Assembly: GCF_009765995.1 (NCBI RefSeq)
Contig: NZ_LMUI01000060.1
Coordinates: 194,970-258,969 of the forward strand
DNA length: 64,000 nt
Reading direction: 5' to 3'
DNA from: Methylocapsa sp. S129
GTDB taxonomy: Bacteria; Pseudomonadota; Alphaproteobacteria; Rhizobiales; Beijerinckiaceae
In this document: in pieces, positions 33,039 to 41,869 of the stretch
Layout: each line of letters begins with the position of its first letter
Position numbering within the stretch: position 1 is the stretch's first letter
Notes under the pieces: generated by a model
The model's database searches: none
What the model was told of the DNA's origin: nothing
The model's input: only the letters and a program-made list of their open reading frames with translations
Translations under genes and position numbers: made by a program

Positions 33039-34085
33039 TCAGGCACCCAATTCGGCGATTACTTTGAGCGTGACTCCATCCGCCTTCCCCAGATAGACGC
33101 AGGGCGATTGGCCGACCGGCATATCCCCCAGCATGTTGCGGGCGGCCGAACGAGAGATCGGATTGTTCAAATAGCGCGCCAGATCCTCGGCCTTCCGGGT
33201 GCCCAGATCCCGCGCCATTCCCGCGAACACGTGCAACCCCTCATAATAATAGACGCTGGCGGCGGAGACCGGCGGCGCCCATTCGCCGAAGGCGTCATGA
33301 TAGCGCTCAAGAAAGCAATCATTGGAGCGGGAGTGCCGGGCCGCGAAATAATGCGCGGCGGTGAACAGATTCGTGGAGGCCTCCGCTCCGATGCCGCAAA
33401 GCACGGTCTCGTCGACGATCAGCCCAAAGCGCAGCATCTTCTCGTCGAGGCCCGCGGCGGCAAACGCACGATTGAATTCGATGGCGCATTGCCCGACCAG
33501 CGCTTGGATCACGACCTGCGCCCCGCTCCGGGCGATCCGCTTCAACACGTCGTCATCCTCGACGACCCGGTTCGGGAGAAAGGCGTGGCCGACCAGTCGT
33601 CCGCCCTGCTCGCGCGCGAGCCGCTGCGTCGTCGCCAAGGCCATCCGCGGCCAGACGTAATCATTACCGACAAAAAAGAAGCGCTCCGCGCGCTTCCGAT
33701 CGCGCAGCCAATGGAGCGCGGGGCCCATCAACTCCTGATCCGTGCTGCCGATTGCAACGGTCGACGGACCGCAGGCGGTCCCCTCATATTGTGGGGTGTA
33801 GATATAGGGCGCCTTGCCCGCGATGCGTTGACTCACCGCATCGCGGAAATTGCTCGGGTGGCCGCCGATGATGACGTCCGCGCCCTCGATGTCGATCAGC
33901 GTATCGACGGCGCCGATCGCCTCGTTGACGGTGAAACCGCAATCACCGAAAACAAGTTCGATCTCCTCGCCTAAAATGCCGCCGCTGGCGTTGATCTCGG
34001 CGGCGCCAAGAGTCGCCGCGGCGTCCATCGATGGGCCCCAGATGCCGGCGACGCCGTTTCGAGCATGCAGCAAGCCAACTTTCAT
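33039..34085 (-). CDS. AmiC-like amide-sensing periplasmic-binding-fold protein without signal peptide
   Basis: The 348-residue protein is a type I binding-protein fold of the AmiC/UrtA group: KVGLLHARNGVAGIWGPSMD, then LGEEIELVFGDCG-like GGILGEEIELVFGDCG, PYIYTPQYEGT, and FFFVGNDYVWPRMALATTQR. The last block and the following GHAFLPNRVVEDDDVLKRI closely recall AmiC, the cytosolic amide sensor that restrains the antiterminator AmiR in Pseudomonas. The sequence starts directly at the first beta-strand, with no signal peptide, supporting a cytosolic sensor. No AmiR-like gene is visible. It is divergent from the isochorismatase/amidase 4 pair, so it probably senses their substrate. A UrtA-like transporter role is less likely. 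Confidence 0.75.
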   Translation of the reverse strand: MKVGLLHARNGVAGIWGPSMDAAATLGAAEINASGGILGEEIELVFGDCGFTVNEAIGAVDTLIDIEGADVIIGGHPSNFRDAVSQRIAGKAPYIYTPQYEGTACGPSTVAIGSTDQELMGPALHWLRDRKRAERFFFVGNDYVWPRMALATTQRLAREQGGRLVGHAFLPNRVVEDDDVLKRIARSGAQVVIQALVGQCAIEFNRAFAAAGLDEKMLRFGLIVDETVLCGIGAEASTNLFTAAHYFAARHSRSNDCFLERYHDAFGEWAPPVSAASVYYYEGLHVFAGMARDLGTRKAEDLARYLNNPISRSAARNMLGDMPVGQSPCVYLGKADGVTLKVIAELGA

Positions 34086-34420
34086 GACTTCACCTCTTCT
34101 GCGCGACGGGCGACGTCTTGCGGGGCTTTCGCATGGCGTGCTCCCTCGGCCCTATCGGCCGAGCAGCCACAAACAATTGCATATGCAAGGAATGATCTCA
34201 TCAGATTGGTAAACCTCGCATCGGCGGGCCGGGCCTGTCAAACGAGAGATGTATTCCGGAGTGACCGCCGCACACTAAAAAGCGCCTGCACACAAAAAGG
34301 TTGATTTCGATATATTTTCGGATTTGAATGTCTGGTGTGGCGCGCGATGCGCCGTCTTCATTTCCCGACGTTTGGTCGCGGCGGCCCTCGTCGCCCTCTC
34401 CACCAGGACAAGGAACTGCG
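34086..34420. promoter_or_regulatory. Divergent promoter region with TTGCATATGCAA palindrome
   Basis: This 335-bp gap serves the AmiC-like gene (minus) and the isochorismatase gene (plus). A perfect 12-bp palindrome TTGCATATGCAA lies at 34177-34188 and is a candidate operator. If AmiR-type antitermination operates here, a leader terminator would be expected; I did not find a convincing one. Confidence 0.45.
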
Positions 34421-35128
34421 ATGCACAAGATCTCCATTCCCGAACATGTCGTCGCGCGGGGCCGACGGATGCGCGACGGCAGGGAACACATTTTCGAGAC
34501 CCTCGACATGAGCAAAGTCGCACATATCATCGTTGATTTGCAGGTCGGCTTCGTGGCCGAGGGCGCGCCCGTCGAAGTTCCGATGACCCGCGAGATTTTT
34601 GGTGAAGTCAACGGCATTGCGAGCGCCGTACGCGCGGCCGGCGGCTTGAATGTTTTTCTTCGCTATACCTACGACGGCCTGGAAAAAATGCCCTGGAATG
34701 TCTGGTTCAACAATTATATGAGCCGGTCTCATAGCGACGTCATGACGAAAGCTTTCGCCCGCGGCGCCGATTACTGGCAGTTGGCGCCGGAACTTGAGGT
34801 GGAAGGCGGCGACCTGATCGTCGACAAGACGCGCTTCTCGGCTTTTATTCCAGGCACCTGCGACTTGGACGAGACGTTGAAGGCGCGCGGCGTCGACACA
34901 CTCATTATCACGGGCACTTTGACGAATTGCTGTTGCGAGAGCACGGCGCGCGATGCGCTGCAGATGGGCTACAACATTATTTTCGTCAGCGACGGCAACG
35001 CCACCTTGAGCGACGAAGAGCACAATGCGACTCTGATCAGCATGTCCGCCATCTTCGCCGACGTGATGGACACCAAGCATCTGTTGGGGTTGATCGGGAG
35101 CTCCGGCGCGACCAGGGCGGCCGCTTGA
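34421..35128 (+). CDS. Isochorismatase-family cysteine hydrolase
   Basis: The 235-residue enzyme has the family triad: Asp39 in HIIVDLQVGF, Lys in DLIVDKTRFSAF and the nucleophilic Cys in TGTLTNCCCESTARDA, followed by the non-proline cis-peptide region. Relatives hydrolyse amide or ureido bonds (N-carbamoylsarcosine amidase, biuret hydrolase, ureidoacrylate hydrolase, nicotinamidase). An AAGGA site precedes ATG 34421. It lies next to amidase 4 and divergent from the AmiC-like sensor, which favours a C-N hydrolase role such as ureide or carbamoyl hydrolysis. Exact substrate not readable. Confidence 0.88.
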   Translation: MHKISIPEHVVARGRRMRDGREHIFETLDMSKVAHIIVDLQVGFVAEGAPVEVPMTREIFGEVNGIASAVRAAGGLNVFLRYTYDGLEKMPWNVWFNNYMSRSHSDVMTKAFARGADYWQLAPELEVEGGDLIVDKTRFSAFIPGTCDLDETLKARGVDTLIITGTLTNCCCESTARDALQMGYNIIFVSDGNATLSDEEHNATLISMSAIFADVMDTKHLLGLIGSSGATRAAA

Positions 35129-35222
35129 TTGTCGATGTCGATTGAGATGCCGGACGCGCGTCACGCAATGTTCGCCGACGCCGCGCGTCCATGAACCGAA
35201 CTCCTCCAGCCGAGGCCCTCCG

Positions 35223-36767
35223 ATGAACGCTTCATCCAAGCTCTTCAAGGATATCGTCGAACTCACGATTGCGGATGTCCAGAAGGGCTTTGCCGAGGGC
35301 CGCTTCACCTCCGAAGAATTGACGCGCCTTCATCTCGCACGGATCGAGAAATACGAGCCCTCCTACAACGCCTTCACTTCGATGAATCCGGCAGCCCTCG
35401 CTGACGCCAAGGCGATCGACGCACGCCGGACCGCAGGCGAGGCGCTGGGGCCTCTGGCCGGCGTGCCGGTCGTCGTCAAAGAGGCGATGGATTTTGCTGG
35501 GCTTCCGTCGACCGTCGGCTGGGCGCCGCTCGCCAGCGCCGCGGGCGGCGTCGACCTGATCCCGGAGCGCGATGCGCCTGTCGTCGCCCGGCTGCGCGCC
35601 GCCGGCGCGATCATCCTCGGCAAAACCAACATTCCGGCTTTCAGTCACGACGGCGCGCGCGCCAATACGAGCTGGGACGGCCCCACCTTCAACGCCGTCG
35701 ACCGCGCAATCGCGCCCGGCGCGAGTTCCAGCGGCACCGCTACGGCGGTGGCGGCGAGTTTTGCGGTCGTAGGGCTTGCCGAAGAGACGGGCGGCTCCAT
35801 CCAGAATCCCGCCGCCGCGCAGAGCCTCGTCAGCGTCAAGCCGACCTTCGGTTTGGTTCCGAACACCGGCGTTGCGCCGCTCGCAGGATCGACCCGCGAC
35901 GTCGTCGGCCCCCATGGCCGCACCGCGACGGATACGGCGATCCTGCTCGACGCGCTTGCCGGCTACACGGTCGAGGATCCCAAGACCGTTGCGTCAATCG
36001 GGATGATTCCAGCGGGCGGCTATACCAGCGCGCTCCGCACCGACGCGCTCAAAGGCGCGCGGTTGGGTCTCTATGGCCTCGGCTGGCGCAAGCAGCCCCT
36101 CTCCGCTGAGGCGCAAGCCTTGTATGACGCTGCACTCGCCGAATTGAAGGCGCAAGGGGCTATCCTCGTCGATGACCCGTTTGCGGGGACAGATTTCGCC
36201 GATCTTGCGCAGGGAGGCGAATTCGACGATCGGGGCCTTGAGTCGATCGCTTATGACATGGAGAATTACCTGCACAGGCTCGGCCCTTCCGCCGCCGCCC
36301 ATTCCTTCGCCGCGTTGAGAGCGCTCGTCCCGGAAGATCCCTTTGCGTCCGAGGGCATTCTCGGCACGCACGTCAAGACGCTGCCCGTTTTGCGGAAATC
36401 GCTCGAAGACCCAACGGCGCCGCCCGATCTCAGCGCGTTTCTCGCCTTGCGGGAGCGCCATCTCAAGATATTCAACGCGGTGATGGCGCAGCATCGCCTC
36501 GACGCGCTCGCCTTTCCTCAATCGTTCGCCGAATTGCCCGGCGTCTTCGACGCCGCGACCTATCCGGCCACGACAGTCTCCGAAATCAACATCGCGGGTC
36601 TTCCCGGCGTGACCGTCCCGGCTGGGCAGTTCCGCAACCGATCCCCGTTTAGCCTCATCTTCGTGGGCCCGATGTGGAGCGAAGCGCCGCTTCTCGGCCT
36701 CGCCTATGCTTACGAGCAGGCGACCCACCATCGGATCGTGCCGAAACTGGTCGAGAAAAGCCTCTGA
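35223..36767 (+). CDS. Amidase-signature hydrolase (amidase 4)
   Basis: The 514-residue protein has Lys in VPVVVKEAMD, cis-Ser in APGASSSGTATAVAA and nucleophile Ser in EETGGSIQNPAAAQS. It belongs to a branch different from amidases 1-3 and 5, with the substrate-side region EYNFHD-like replaced by SHDGARANTSWDGPTFN and a longer C-terminal half. It starts 94 bases after the isochorismatase-type gene with a weak ribosome binding site upstream of ATG 35223. It probably acts with it on a common amide substrate. All catalytic residues are present. Confidence 0.88.
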   Translation: MNASSKLFKDIVELTIADVQKGFAEGRFTSEELTRLHLARIEKYEPSYNAFTSMNPAALADAKAIDARRTAGEALGPLAGVPVVVKEAMDFAGLPSTVGWAPLASAAGGVDLIPERDAPVVARLRAAGAIILGKTNIPAFSHDGARANTSWDGPTFNAVDRAIAPGASSSGTATAVAASFAVVGLAEETGGSIQNPAAAQSLVSVKPTFGLVPNTGVAPLAGSTRDVVGPHGRTATDTAILLDALAGYTVEDPKTVASIGMIPAGGYTSALRTDALKGARLGLYGLGWRKQPLSAEAQALYDAALAELKAQGAILVDDPFAGTDFADLAQGGEFDDRGLESIAYDMENYLHRLGPSAAAHSFAALRALVPEDPFASEGILGTHVKTLPVLRKSLEDPTAPPDLSAFLALRERHLKIFNAVMAQHRLDALAFPQSFAELPGVFDAATYPATTVSEINIAGLPGVTVPAGQFRNRSPFSLIFVGPMWSEAPLLGLAYAYEQATHHRIVPKLVEKSL

Positions 36768-36872
36768 ACCGCGTTGCGGTCTTGAACGAGGGCTCGAAGC
36801 CGATGAAGATCGAGAGCTGACCGACCTCATGCGGATTCGCCAATATCTGGATGGCGAGCGGGGCGGTTGGCG
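36768..36872. other. Gap after amidase 4
   Basis: About 105 bases without a recognised element. An open stretch ending RIRQYLDGERGGWR before TAG (36873-36875 region) belongs to no family I know. It may be debris from the same rearrangement that left the RES fragment. Confidence 0.25.
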
Positions 36873-37230
36873 ATAGACATCGCCGCCATCCCCTTTGCCG
36901 AGATGAAATGGCAGAGCGCGGTCCGGATTATCCTCAGCATCTTTCCCCCGATCGACCTGTTCGAGGATATTGCAGTCCCAACCGCCTGACCGCTCCTGAT
37001 CTCCGCCATCGGGACGACTATGCGGAAAGCCATACCCTCAGCGCGCGTCTGTGGGCTTGCGGCTCCGATGGTCTCGCCTATCCGAGCCTTCGTGCCAAGT
37101 GTGTTGGGTTCCCATCCCGATCACGTTGCAAATCCGGTCCAGGGTCGGCGGCTCGACTACCATCGGGATGGAGTGCGCGTGGATTTGCGCCGAGATTTGG
37201 GTAGCGGGGCAGGTCTATTGGATTGTTTGG
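36873..37230 (+). pseudogene. RES-domain toxin gene remnant, frameshifted
   Basis: Three reading frames in order give pieces of one RES-domain NAD-degrading toxin. IDIAAIPFAEMKWQSAVRII with PPIDLFEDIA is at 36873-36989, DDYAESHTLSARLWACGSDG with LAYPSLR is at about 37011-37100, and VQGRRLDYHRDGVRVDLRRD is at about 37125-37200. The first matches the N-terminal RIIPSRFPPIDLFE-type block and the second the conserved AGSDGIVYPSVR block. At least two frameshifts and a stop break it, and no antitoxin is seen beside it. It is a relic of a toxin-antitoxin module. Confidence 0.6.
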
Positions 37231-37402
37231 ATAAGTCGTGTCAACGCTCAAACGCGTCTTCCGACGCCTCCGTGCAGCAAGCTCGCCTTTCGTGGATTGC
37301 CCCTTTTTGAAATTGTCGGCTTAGATAACTCGCTGCCCAACCCCAATTGCCTTGATGAAGGTTCCACGTTTCGATTTGCATGCTTCTGAAAGTCTTCTGC
37401 CA
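37231..37402. promoter_or_regulatory. Leader of the GntR gene
   Basis: This stretch contains the promoter of the GntR gene at 37403 and the tail of the RES remnant. No clear operator was identified. Confidence 0.35.
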
Positions 37403-38134
37403 ATGACCCCTATCCGCCCATCGCGTTCCGGTCTCGCGCTTGCACATATCCGCGCGTTGCTCGACGCCAATCTGGAGCAGCCGGAATGGCGCCTGCCCTC
37501 AGAACGCGATCTCGTCGAAAAGACTGGCGCGGGTCGACGCGCCGTCCGAGTGGCGCTGGAGGTGCTGGAGGCGGAGGGGCGGCTGTGGCGACATCAGGGC
37601 AGAGGCACTTTCGCCGGGCAGCGGCCCGACATCCGGCCGCATCTCGTCGCGACGATAGCGGACCGCACGAGCCCTTTGGAAGTCATGGAGGCGCGGCTGG
37701 AGATCGAGCCGGGATTGGCGAGGCTCGCCGCCGCAAAAGCTTCCCCTGAAGTCCTGTCGTCGATGCGGCTCATCTTGCGGCGGCTCGGCGCCAGCGAGGA
37801 CCACGATTCGATCGAGCGCTGGGACGGCGCGTTCCATCGCCTGATCGCGGAGACAGCCGGCAATCGGTTATTACTGACGATATTCGATATCATCGACCAC
37901 ATTCGCTCTTCGCCGTCGTGGCAGCGGCCCCGCGCTCTGGCGCGCAACACCGATCGTCTCAAGACTACGCAGATGCAGCATGCTGCGATTGTCGACGCGA
38001 TCGGGCAGCACGACGGCGCCGAGGCAGAACGGACGATGCGACATCATTTGCTGACGCTGCAATCCAATCTCCAGCAGGTTCTGCTCGGCAGGCGCGCCAC
38101 GGCGCCTGAACCCTCCCTTTCGCCAGAATCCTGA
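37403..38134 (+). CDS. GntR-family (FCD subfamily) transcriptional regulator
   Basis: The 243-residue protein has a winged helix (WRLPSERDLVEKTGAGRRAV, then RVALEVLEAEGRL) and an FCD effector domain with metal-site residues in ERWDGAFHRLIAETAGNRLL, QMQHAAIVDAI and TMRHHLLTLQ. ATG 37403 matches the domain start; TTG/ATG at 37352-37355 are alternatives that add 16 residues. It is convergent with the second peptide-type importer operon and probably controls it or the amidase 5 gene. Effector unknown. Confidence 0.87.
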   Translation: MTPIRPSRSGLALAHIRALLDANLEQPEWRLPSERDLVEKTGAGRRAVRVALEVLEAEGRLWRHQGRGTFAGQRPDIRPHLVATIADRTSPLEVMEARLEIEPGLARLAAAKASPEVLSSMRLILRRLGASEDHDSIERWDGAFHRLIAETAGNRLLLTIFDIIDHIRSSPSWQRPRALARNTDRLKTTQMQHAAIVDAIGQHDGAEAERTMRHHLLTLQSNLQQVLLGRRATAPEPSLSPES

Positions 38135-38162
38135 TCGGCGTGGCCGCGTTTTGTTCCTCGTC

Positions 38163-38969
38163 TCAACCTGACGATCTGGGCGCCGCGCGGAGCGCTGACG
38201 CCAGCAATAGACGCGTATATTCGTGTTGAGGATCGGCGAAAATGCGTTCGGCGGGCGCCTGCTCGACAATCTGGCCGTGGTTCATGACCGCGACTTCGTG
38301 CGCGATGGTCTCGACCACCGCAAGGTCATGCGAGATAAATATGTAAGTCAACCCGAGCCGCGTCTGCAGCTCGGCAAGCAATATGAGCACCTGAGCTTGG
38401 ACCGACACGTCGAGAGCGGAAACCGGCTCGTCCAACACAATGACCTCCGCCTGCGCCGCAAGCGCGCGGGCGATGCCGATGCGTTGCGACTGGCCGCCCG
38501 AAAACTCATGCGGATAACGGTCGGCGAAGTCGGCGCGCAGGCTCACGAGATCCATGAGTTCTGCGACGCGCTTATTGCAGGCGGTCCGATCCATCCCATG
38601 CAACGCGCGAAGCGGCGCCGCGAGGATCTCGCGCACCGTCTTACGTGGGTTAAGTGAGCCGAGCGGATCCTGAAACACCATCTGCACACGCCGATGCAAG
38701 GAGCGCCTGTCGTGTCTGGCGAGGGCTGGAATGGACTGCCCGTCGATCTCCAACCGACCAGCGCTCGGTTCCAGCAGACCGACCATCATCCGCGCCAGCG
38801 TCGATTTTCCGCAGCCGGATTCACCTACGATTCCAATCGTCTGGCCGCGGTTGATAGCGAGCGACACACCGTCTACCGCACGCAACGCTGGCGAGCGCGG
38901 TCCAAACAGCCTCCGGCCTCGAGGAAACTCCCGCACCACAGCATCCGCACGCAGAATAATATCGGTCAT
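38163..38969 (-). CDS. Opp/Dpp-type ABC transporter ATP-binding protein (DppF type, second importer)
   Basis: The 268-residue ATPase has Walker A GESGCGKST, signature FSGGQSQRIGIARAL, Walker B VIVLDEPVSALD and the H-loop ISHDLAVVE. It lacks the long C-terminal Cys region of many DppF proteins and ends soon after TRLLLASAL. ATG 38969 overlaps the stop of the permease-ATPase fusion gene (ATGA). It is the last gene of the second importer operon. Confidence 0.92.
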   Translation of the reverse strand: MTDIILRADAVVREFPRGRRLFGPRSPALRAVDGVSLAINRGQTIGIVGESGCGKSTLARMMVGLLEPSAGRLEIDGQSIPALARHDRRSLHRRVQMVFQDPLGSLNPRKTVREILAAPLRALHGMDRTACNKRVAELMDLVSLRADFADRYPHEFSGGQSQRIGIARALAAQAEVIVLDEPVSALDVSVQAQVLILLAELQTRLGLTYIFISHDLAVVETIAHEVAVMNHGQIVEQAPAERIFADPQHEYTRLLLASALRAAPRSSG

Positions 38970-40909
38970 GCGTCGTTCACCCGAATACACCGAGCGTAAT
39001 GGTCAGACTCCACGGCATCGAGCGTAATCTCTCCAATGCTACAACGGGGCGCCGCGCGATGACAGCGCGGGGCGAAAGCGCAACCAGGCGGCAGCGCATC
39101 CGTCGAAGGGGGCAAGCCAGGGATGGGCGTCACCTGCCGGCCCCGGCGGCCCAGTTCCGGCACGCATGCGAGGAGGCGTTGCGTATAGGGATGGCGCGGT
39201 CGCTCCAGCACCTCGGCGACCGGGCCGCTTTCGACAACGCGGCCGCCATACATCACGTGGACGCGATCGCAAACGGCCGCGATGACGCCGAAATCGTGGC
39301 TGATGAAAAGCAGCGCGGCGCCTCGCTCCCGTCGAAGCTCATTGAGGAGTTTCAACACCTGCGCCTGGGTCGTAACGTCCAGCGCCGTCGTCGGCTCGTC
39401 GGCGATGATCAGTTCGGGATCGTTGGCGAGCGCGATGGCGATGCCGACGCGTTGCCGCTGGCCGCCGGACAGTTCATGGGGGTAGGCGTTGGCCTTATGC
39501 TCGGGGTCAGGAATATGTACCGACTCCAACAAGGCGACCGCCAATCGCATTGCCTCGGCGGCGCTCTTTCCCTGGTGTCGGCGGATGCTTTCGGCGATCT
39601 GCTCGCCTATTCGAATCAGAGGATTGAGCGTGCTCTGCGGGTCCTGGAACACGTAAGCGATGCGTCGGCCGCGGATCTCCTGAAGGCGCGACAGCGTCGC
39701 GCTCGCCAGTTCCTCGCCGTAGTGAAGAATCTCACCGCCGACGATTCGCCCCGGCGGCGTCGCGACAAGACCCAGTATCGACAGGGCGGTGACCGTCTTG
39801 CCAGAACCGGATTCGCCGACGATGCCGACCGACTCGCCGGGCGCGATCGCCATGTCCACCCCATCGACCGCCGCGTAAATTGCCCGGCCGATTCGGAAAT
39901 GCGTGCGCAGGCCGCGAATGGCCAGCGGCAAGCGGGCCGCGGCGCCCGGAAGCGGCAAGCCCTTGCTTCGCTCCTCCAACGAGACGGCGTCGGTGCGAGC
40001 GTGAGTGCGGGCAAGGCCTCCAGACTTCAACTTAGGGTCCAAGACATCGCGCAGACCATCGCCAATGAGATTGATGCCGATCGCCAGCAGCAAGATGACG
40101 AGGCCGGGAATCGTGGCGACATGCGGCGCGACCTGCAGAAGATTGCGACCCTCGCCAAGCATGCCGCCGAGATCGGCCTGCGGCGGCTGCGCGCCAAGCC
40201 CGAGGAAGCTGAGACCGGCCGTCTCCAGAATCATCCAGCCGATCGTCGTCGACAGGCCGATGACGATGCCGGGCATCACGTTGGGAAGCAATTCCCAAAA
40301 GACGATGCGCGCATCCGAAAGGCCGGAAAGCCGAGCGGCCGCCATGAAGTCGGTACGCACGATCGACAGCGCCGCGCCACGCACGCCGCGTGCGAAAAAC
40401 GGGACGTTGACGATGGTGATTGCGATCATCGCATTCACCAACCCAGGGCCAAGCGCCGCGACGATGGCGAGCGCCAGCAGCAGATACGGGAAGGCCATCA
40501 GCATATCGATCCCACGCATCAGCAGCGTGTCGATCCAGCCGCCCCGAAACGCCGCCAGCAATCCGATCGCCGAACCGATCAAGCTTGCGATCAGCGCCGC
40601 GAACACGCCCACCGCGAGGCTGAGCCGCGTACCCCAGATCAGACGCGAAAGAATGTCGCGTCCGACCTGGTCAGTGCCGAGGAAGTGGCCGGGCGTTAGT
40701 GGCGGACGCAACCGCTGCGCGACATTCGCCACATGCGGCGGCGCCAATGGCAGGATTGGCGCCGCGACAACCACGACTACGATCAAACTGAGCAGCAACA
40801 AGCCGAAACTCGCCATCCGATTTTGAGTCAGGCGCGCGAAAGCGGATGGTCGGTCGCGCGGGTACGACAAACGCGCGGGCATCGTGGCGTTTAACGCGGG
40901 TGCGCTCAC
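38966..40909 (-). CDS. Permease-ATPase fusion of an Opp/Dpp-type importer (DppC-DppD)
   Basis: The 647-residue protein joins a DppC-type permease (about 1-300; LGTDQVGRDILSRLIWGTRLSL, FMAAARLSGLSDARIVFWEL, LSFLGLGAQPP) to a DppD-type ATPase (about 325-647; Walker A GESGSGKT, signature LSGGQRQRVGIAIAL, Walker [13 protein letters not shown], Cys region CAFAPRCHRAAPRC). The junction falls around KSGGLARTHARTDAVSLEER with no stop or internal start. In most importers these are separate genes. Overlaps with the flanking permease and ATPase genes by four bases each keep the complex stoichiometric. Confidence 0.93.
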   Translation of the reverse strand: MSAPALNATMPARLSYPRDRPSAFARLTQNRMASFGLLLLSLIVVVVVAAPILPLAPPHVANVAQRLRPPLTPGHFLGTDQVGRDILSRLIWGTRLSLAVGVFAALIASLIGSAIGLLAAFRGGWIDTLLMRGIDMLMAFPYLLLALAIVAALGPGLVNAMIAITIVNVPFFARGVRGAALSIVRTDFMAAARLSGLSDARIVFWELLPNVMPGIVIGLSTTIGWMILETAGLSFLGLGAQPPQADLGGMLGEGRNLLQVAPHVATIPGLVILLLAIGINLIGDGLRDVLDPKLKSGGLARTHARTDAVSLEERSKGLPLPGAAARLPLAIRGLRTHFRIGRAIYAAVDGVDMAIAPGESVGIVGESGSGKTVTALSILGLVATPPGRIVGGEILHYGEELASATLSRLQEIRGRRIAYVFQDPQSTLNPLIRIGEQIAESIRRHQGKSAAEAMRLAVALLESVHIPDPEHKANAYPHELSGGQRQRVGIAIALANDPELIIADEPTTALDVTTQAQVLKLLNELRRERGAALLFISHDFGVIAAVCDRVHVMYGGRVVESGPVAEVLERPRHPYTQRLLACVPELGRRGRQVTPIPGLPPSTDALPPGCAFAPRCHRAAPRCSIGEITLDAVESDHYARCIRVNDA

Positions 40910-41856
40910 GACGCGCGTATCCGCGGATCGATCAAGCTCTGAGCCAAGTCGGTCAACAAGTTGATGAGCACATAAGCGGCGGCCACGATGAGCACGCCAC
41001 CCTGAACCAGCAGGATGTCACGGGTGGAGATAGCGCTTACCAGCATCCGGCCGATGCCTGGCCATTGAAACACCGTTTCGACATAAACCGCTCCGCCCAG
41101 CACGAAGCCGGCTTGCAGACCGATCACCGGAATGATGCCGACGAGCGCGTTGCGGAAAGCGTGCACGAATATGACACGCGATTCCGTCAATCCCTTCGCG
41201 CGTGCGGTGCGGACATAGTCTTGCCGCAACACTTCAAGCATAGCGCCACGGGTCAACCGGACCAGCACGGCGCCCGCCACCGCCGCCAATGTCGTCGCCG
41301 GTAGAAGCAGATGGCGCGCGATATCGCCGATCCCGCCGCCGCCGAACATCTCGGACATGCCGCCGACCGGAAGCCAAGCAAGGCGGACGCCGAACCACAG
41401 GATCAGCAGCATGCCAAGCCAGAAGGATGGCGTGGAGATTCCAATCAGAACCGAAATAGTGATCAGTTTGTCCGGCCATTCATTCTGACGCACGGCGGCG
41501 ACAATCCCCAGCAGAATGCCGCCGGCGCTCGCCATCACAAGAGCGGCTCCGGCAAGAAGCAGGGTGGGAAACAGGCGCGCCATGATCTCGTCCATCACGG
41601 GTTTGTGAAGGATATAGGATCGTCCGAGATCGCCGTGCAGGAGATGGCTGACCCAGACGACATATTGTATCGGGAGCGGCTGATCGAGCCCGAGCTGACG
41701 CGTAACGTCGGCGATGTTTTCAGGCGTCGCGAAAGTTCCAAGAATGGCGCGAGCCGGGTCGCCGGGGATCAGCGAGATCACAAGAAACACGATCACGCTG
41801 ACCCCGAGCAGAACGGGGACAACCATAAGCAGCCGTCGGAAAATCAGACCAGGCAT
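40906..41856 (-). CDS. Opp/Dpp-type ABC transporter permease (DppB type, second importer)
   Basis: The 316-residue permease opens PGLIFRRLLMVVPVLLGVSV and has IPGDPARAILG, DVTRQLGLDQPLPIQYVVWV, the loop YVRTARAKGLTESRVIFVHA and the closing LAQSLIDPRIR. I chose ATG 41856; an ATG at 41889 adds 11 residues but overlaps the binding-protein gene. Its ATGA overlap with the fusion gene indicates coupling. It pairs with the permease half of the fusion. Confidence 0.9.
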   Translation of the reverse strand: MPGLIFRRLLMVVPVLLGVSVIVFLVISLIPGDPARAILGTFATPENIADVTRQLGLDQPLPIQYVVWVSHLLHGDLGRSYILHKPVMDEIMARLFPTLLLAGAALVMASAGGILLGIVAAVRQNEWPDKLITISVLIGISTPSFWLGMLLILWFGVRLAWLPVGGMSEMFGGGGIGDIARHLLLPATTLAAVAGAVLVRLTRGAMLEVLRQDYVRTARAKGLTESRVIFVHAFRNALVGIIPVIGLQAGFVLGGAVYVETVFQWPGIGRMLVSAISTRDILLVQGGVLIVAAAYVLINLLTDLAQSLIDPRIRAS

Positions 41857-41869
41857 TCCTTGGCTCTGT

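Noticed and set aside
38999..40699. A 566-codon open frame on the plus strand
   Set aside because: It is the mirror frame of the permease-ATPase fusion gene and has no family features.
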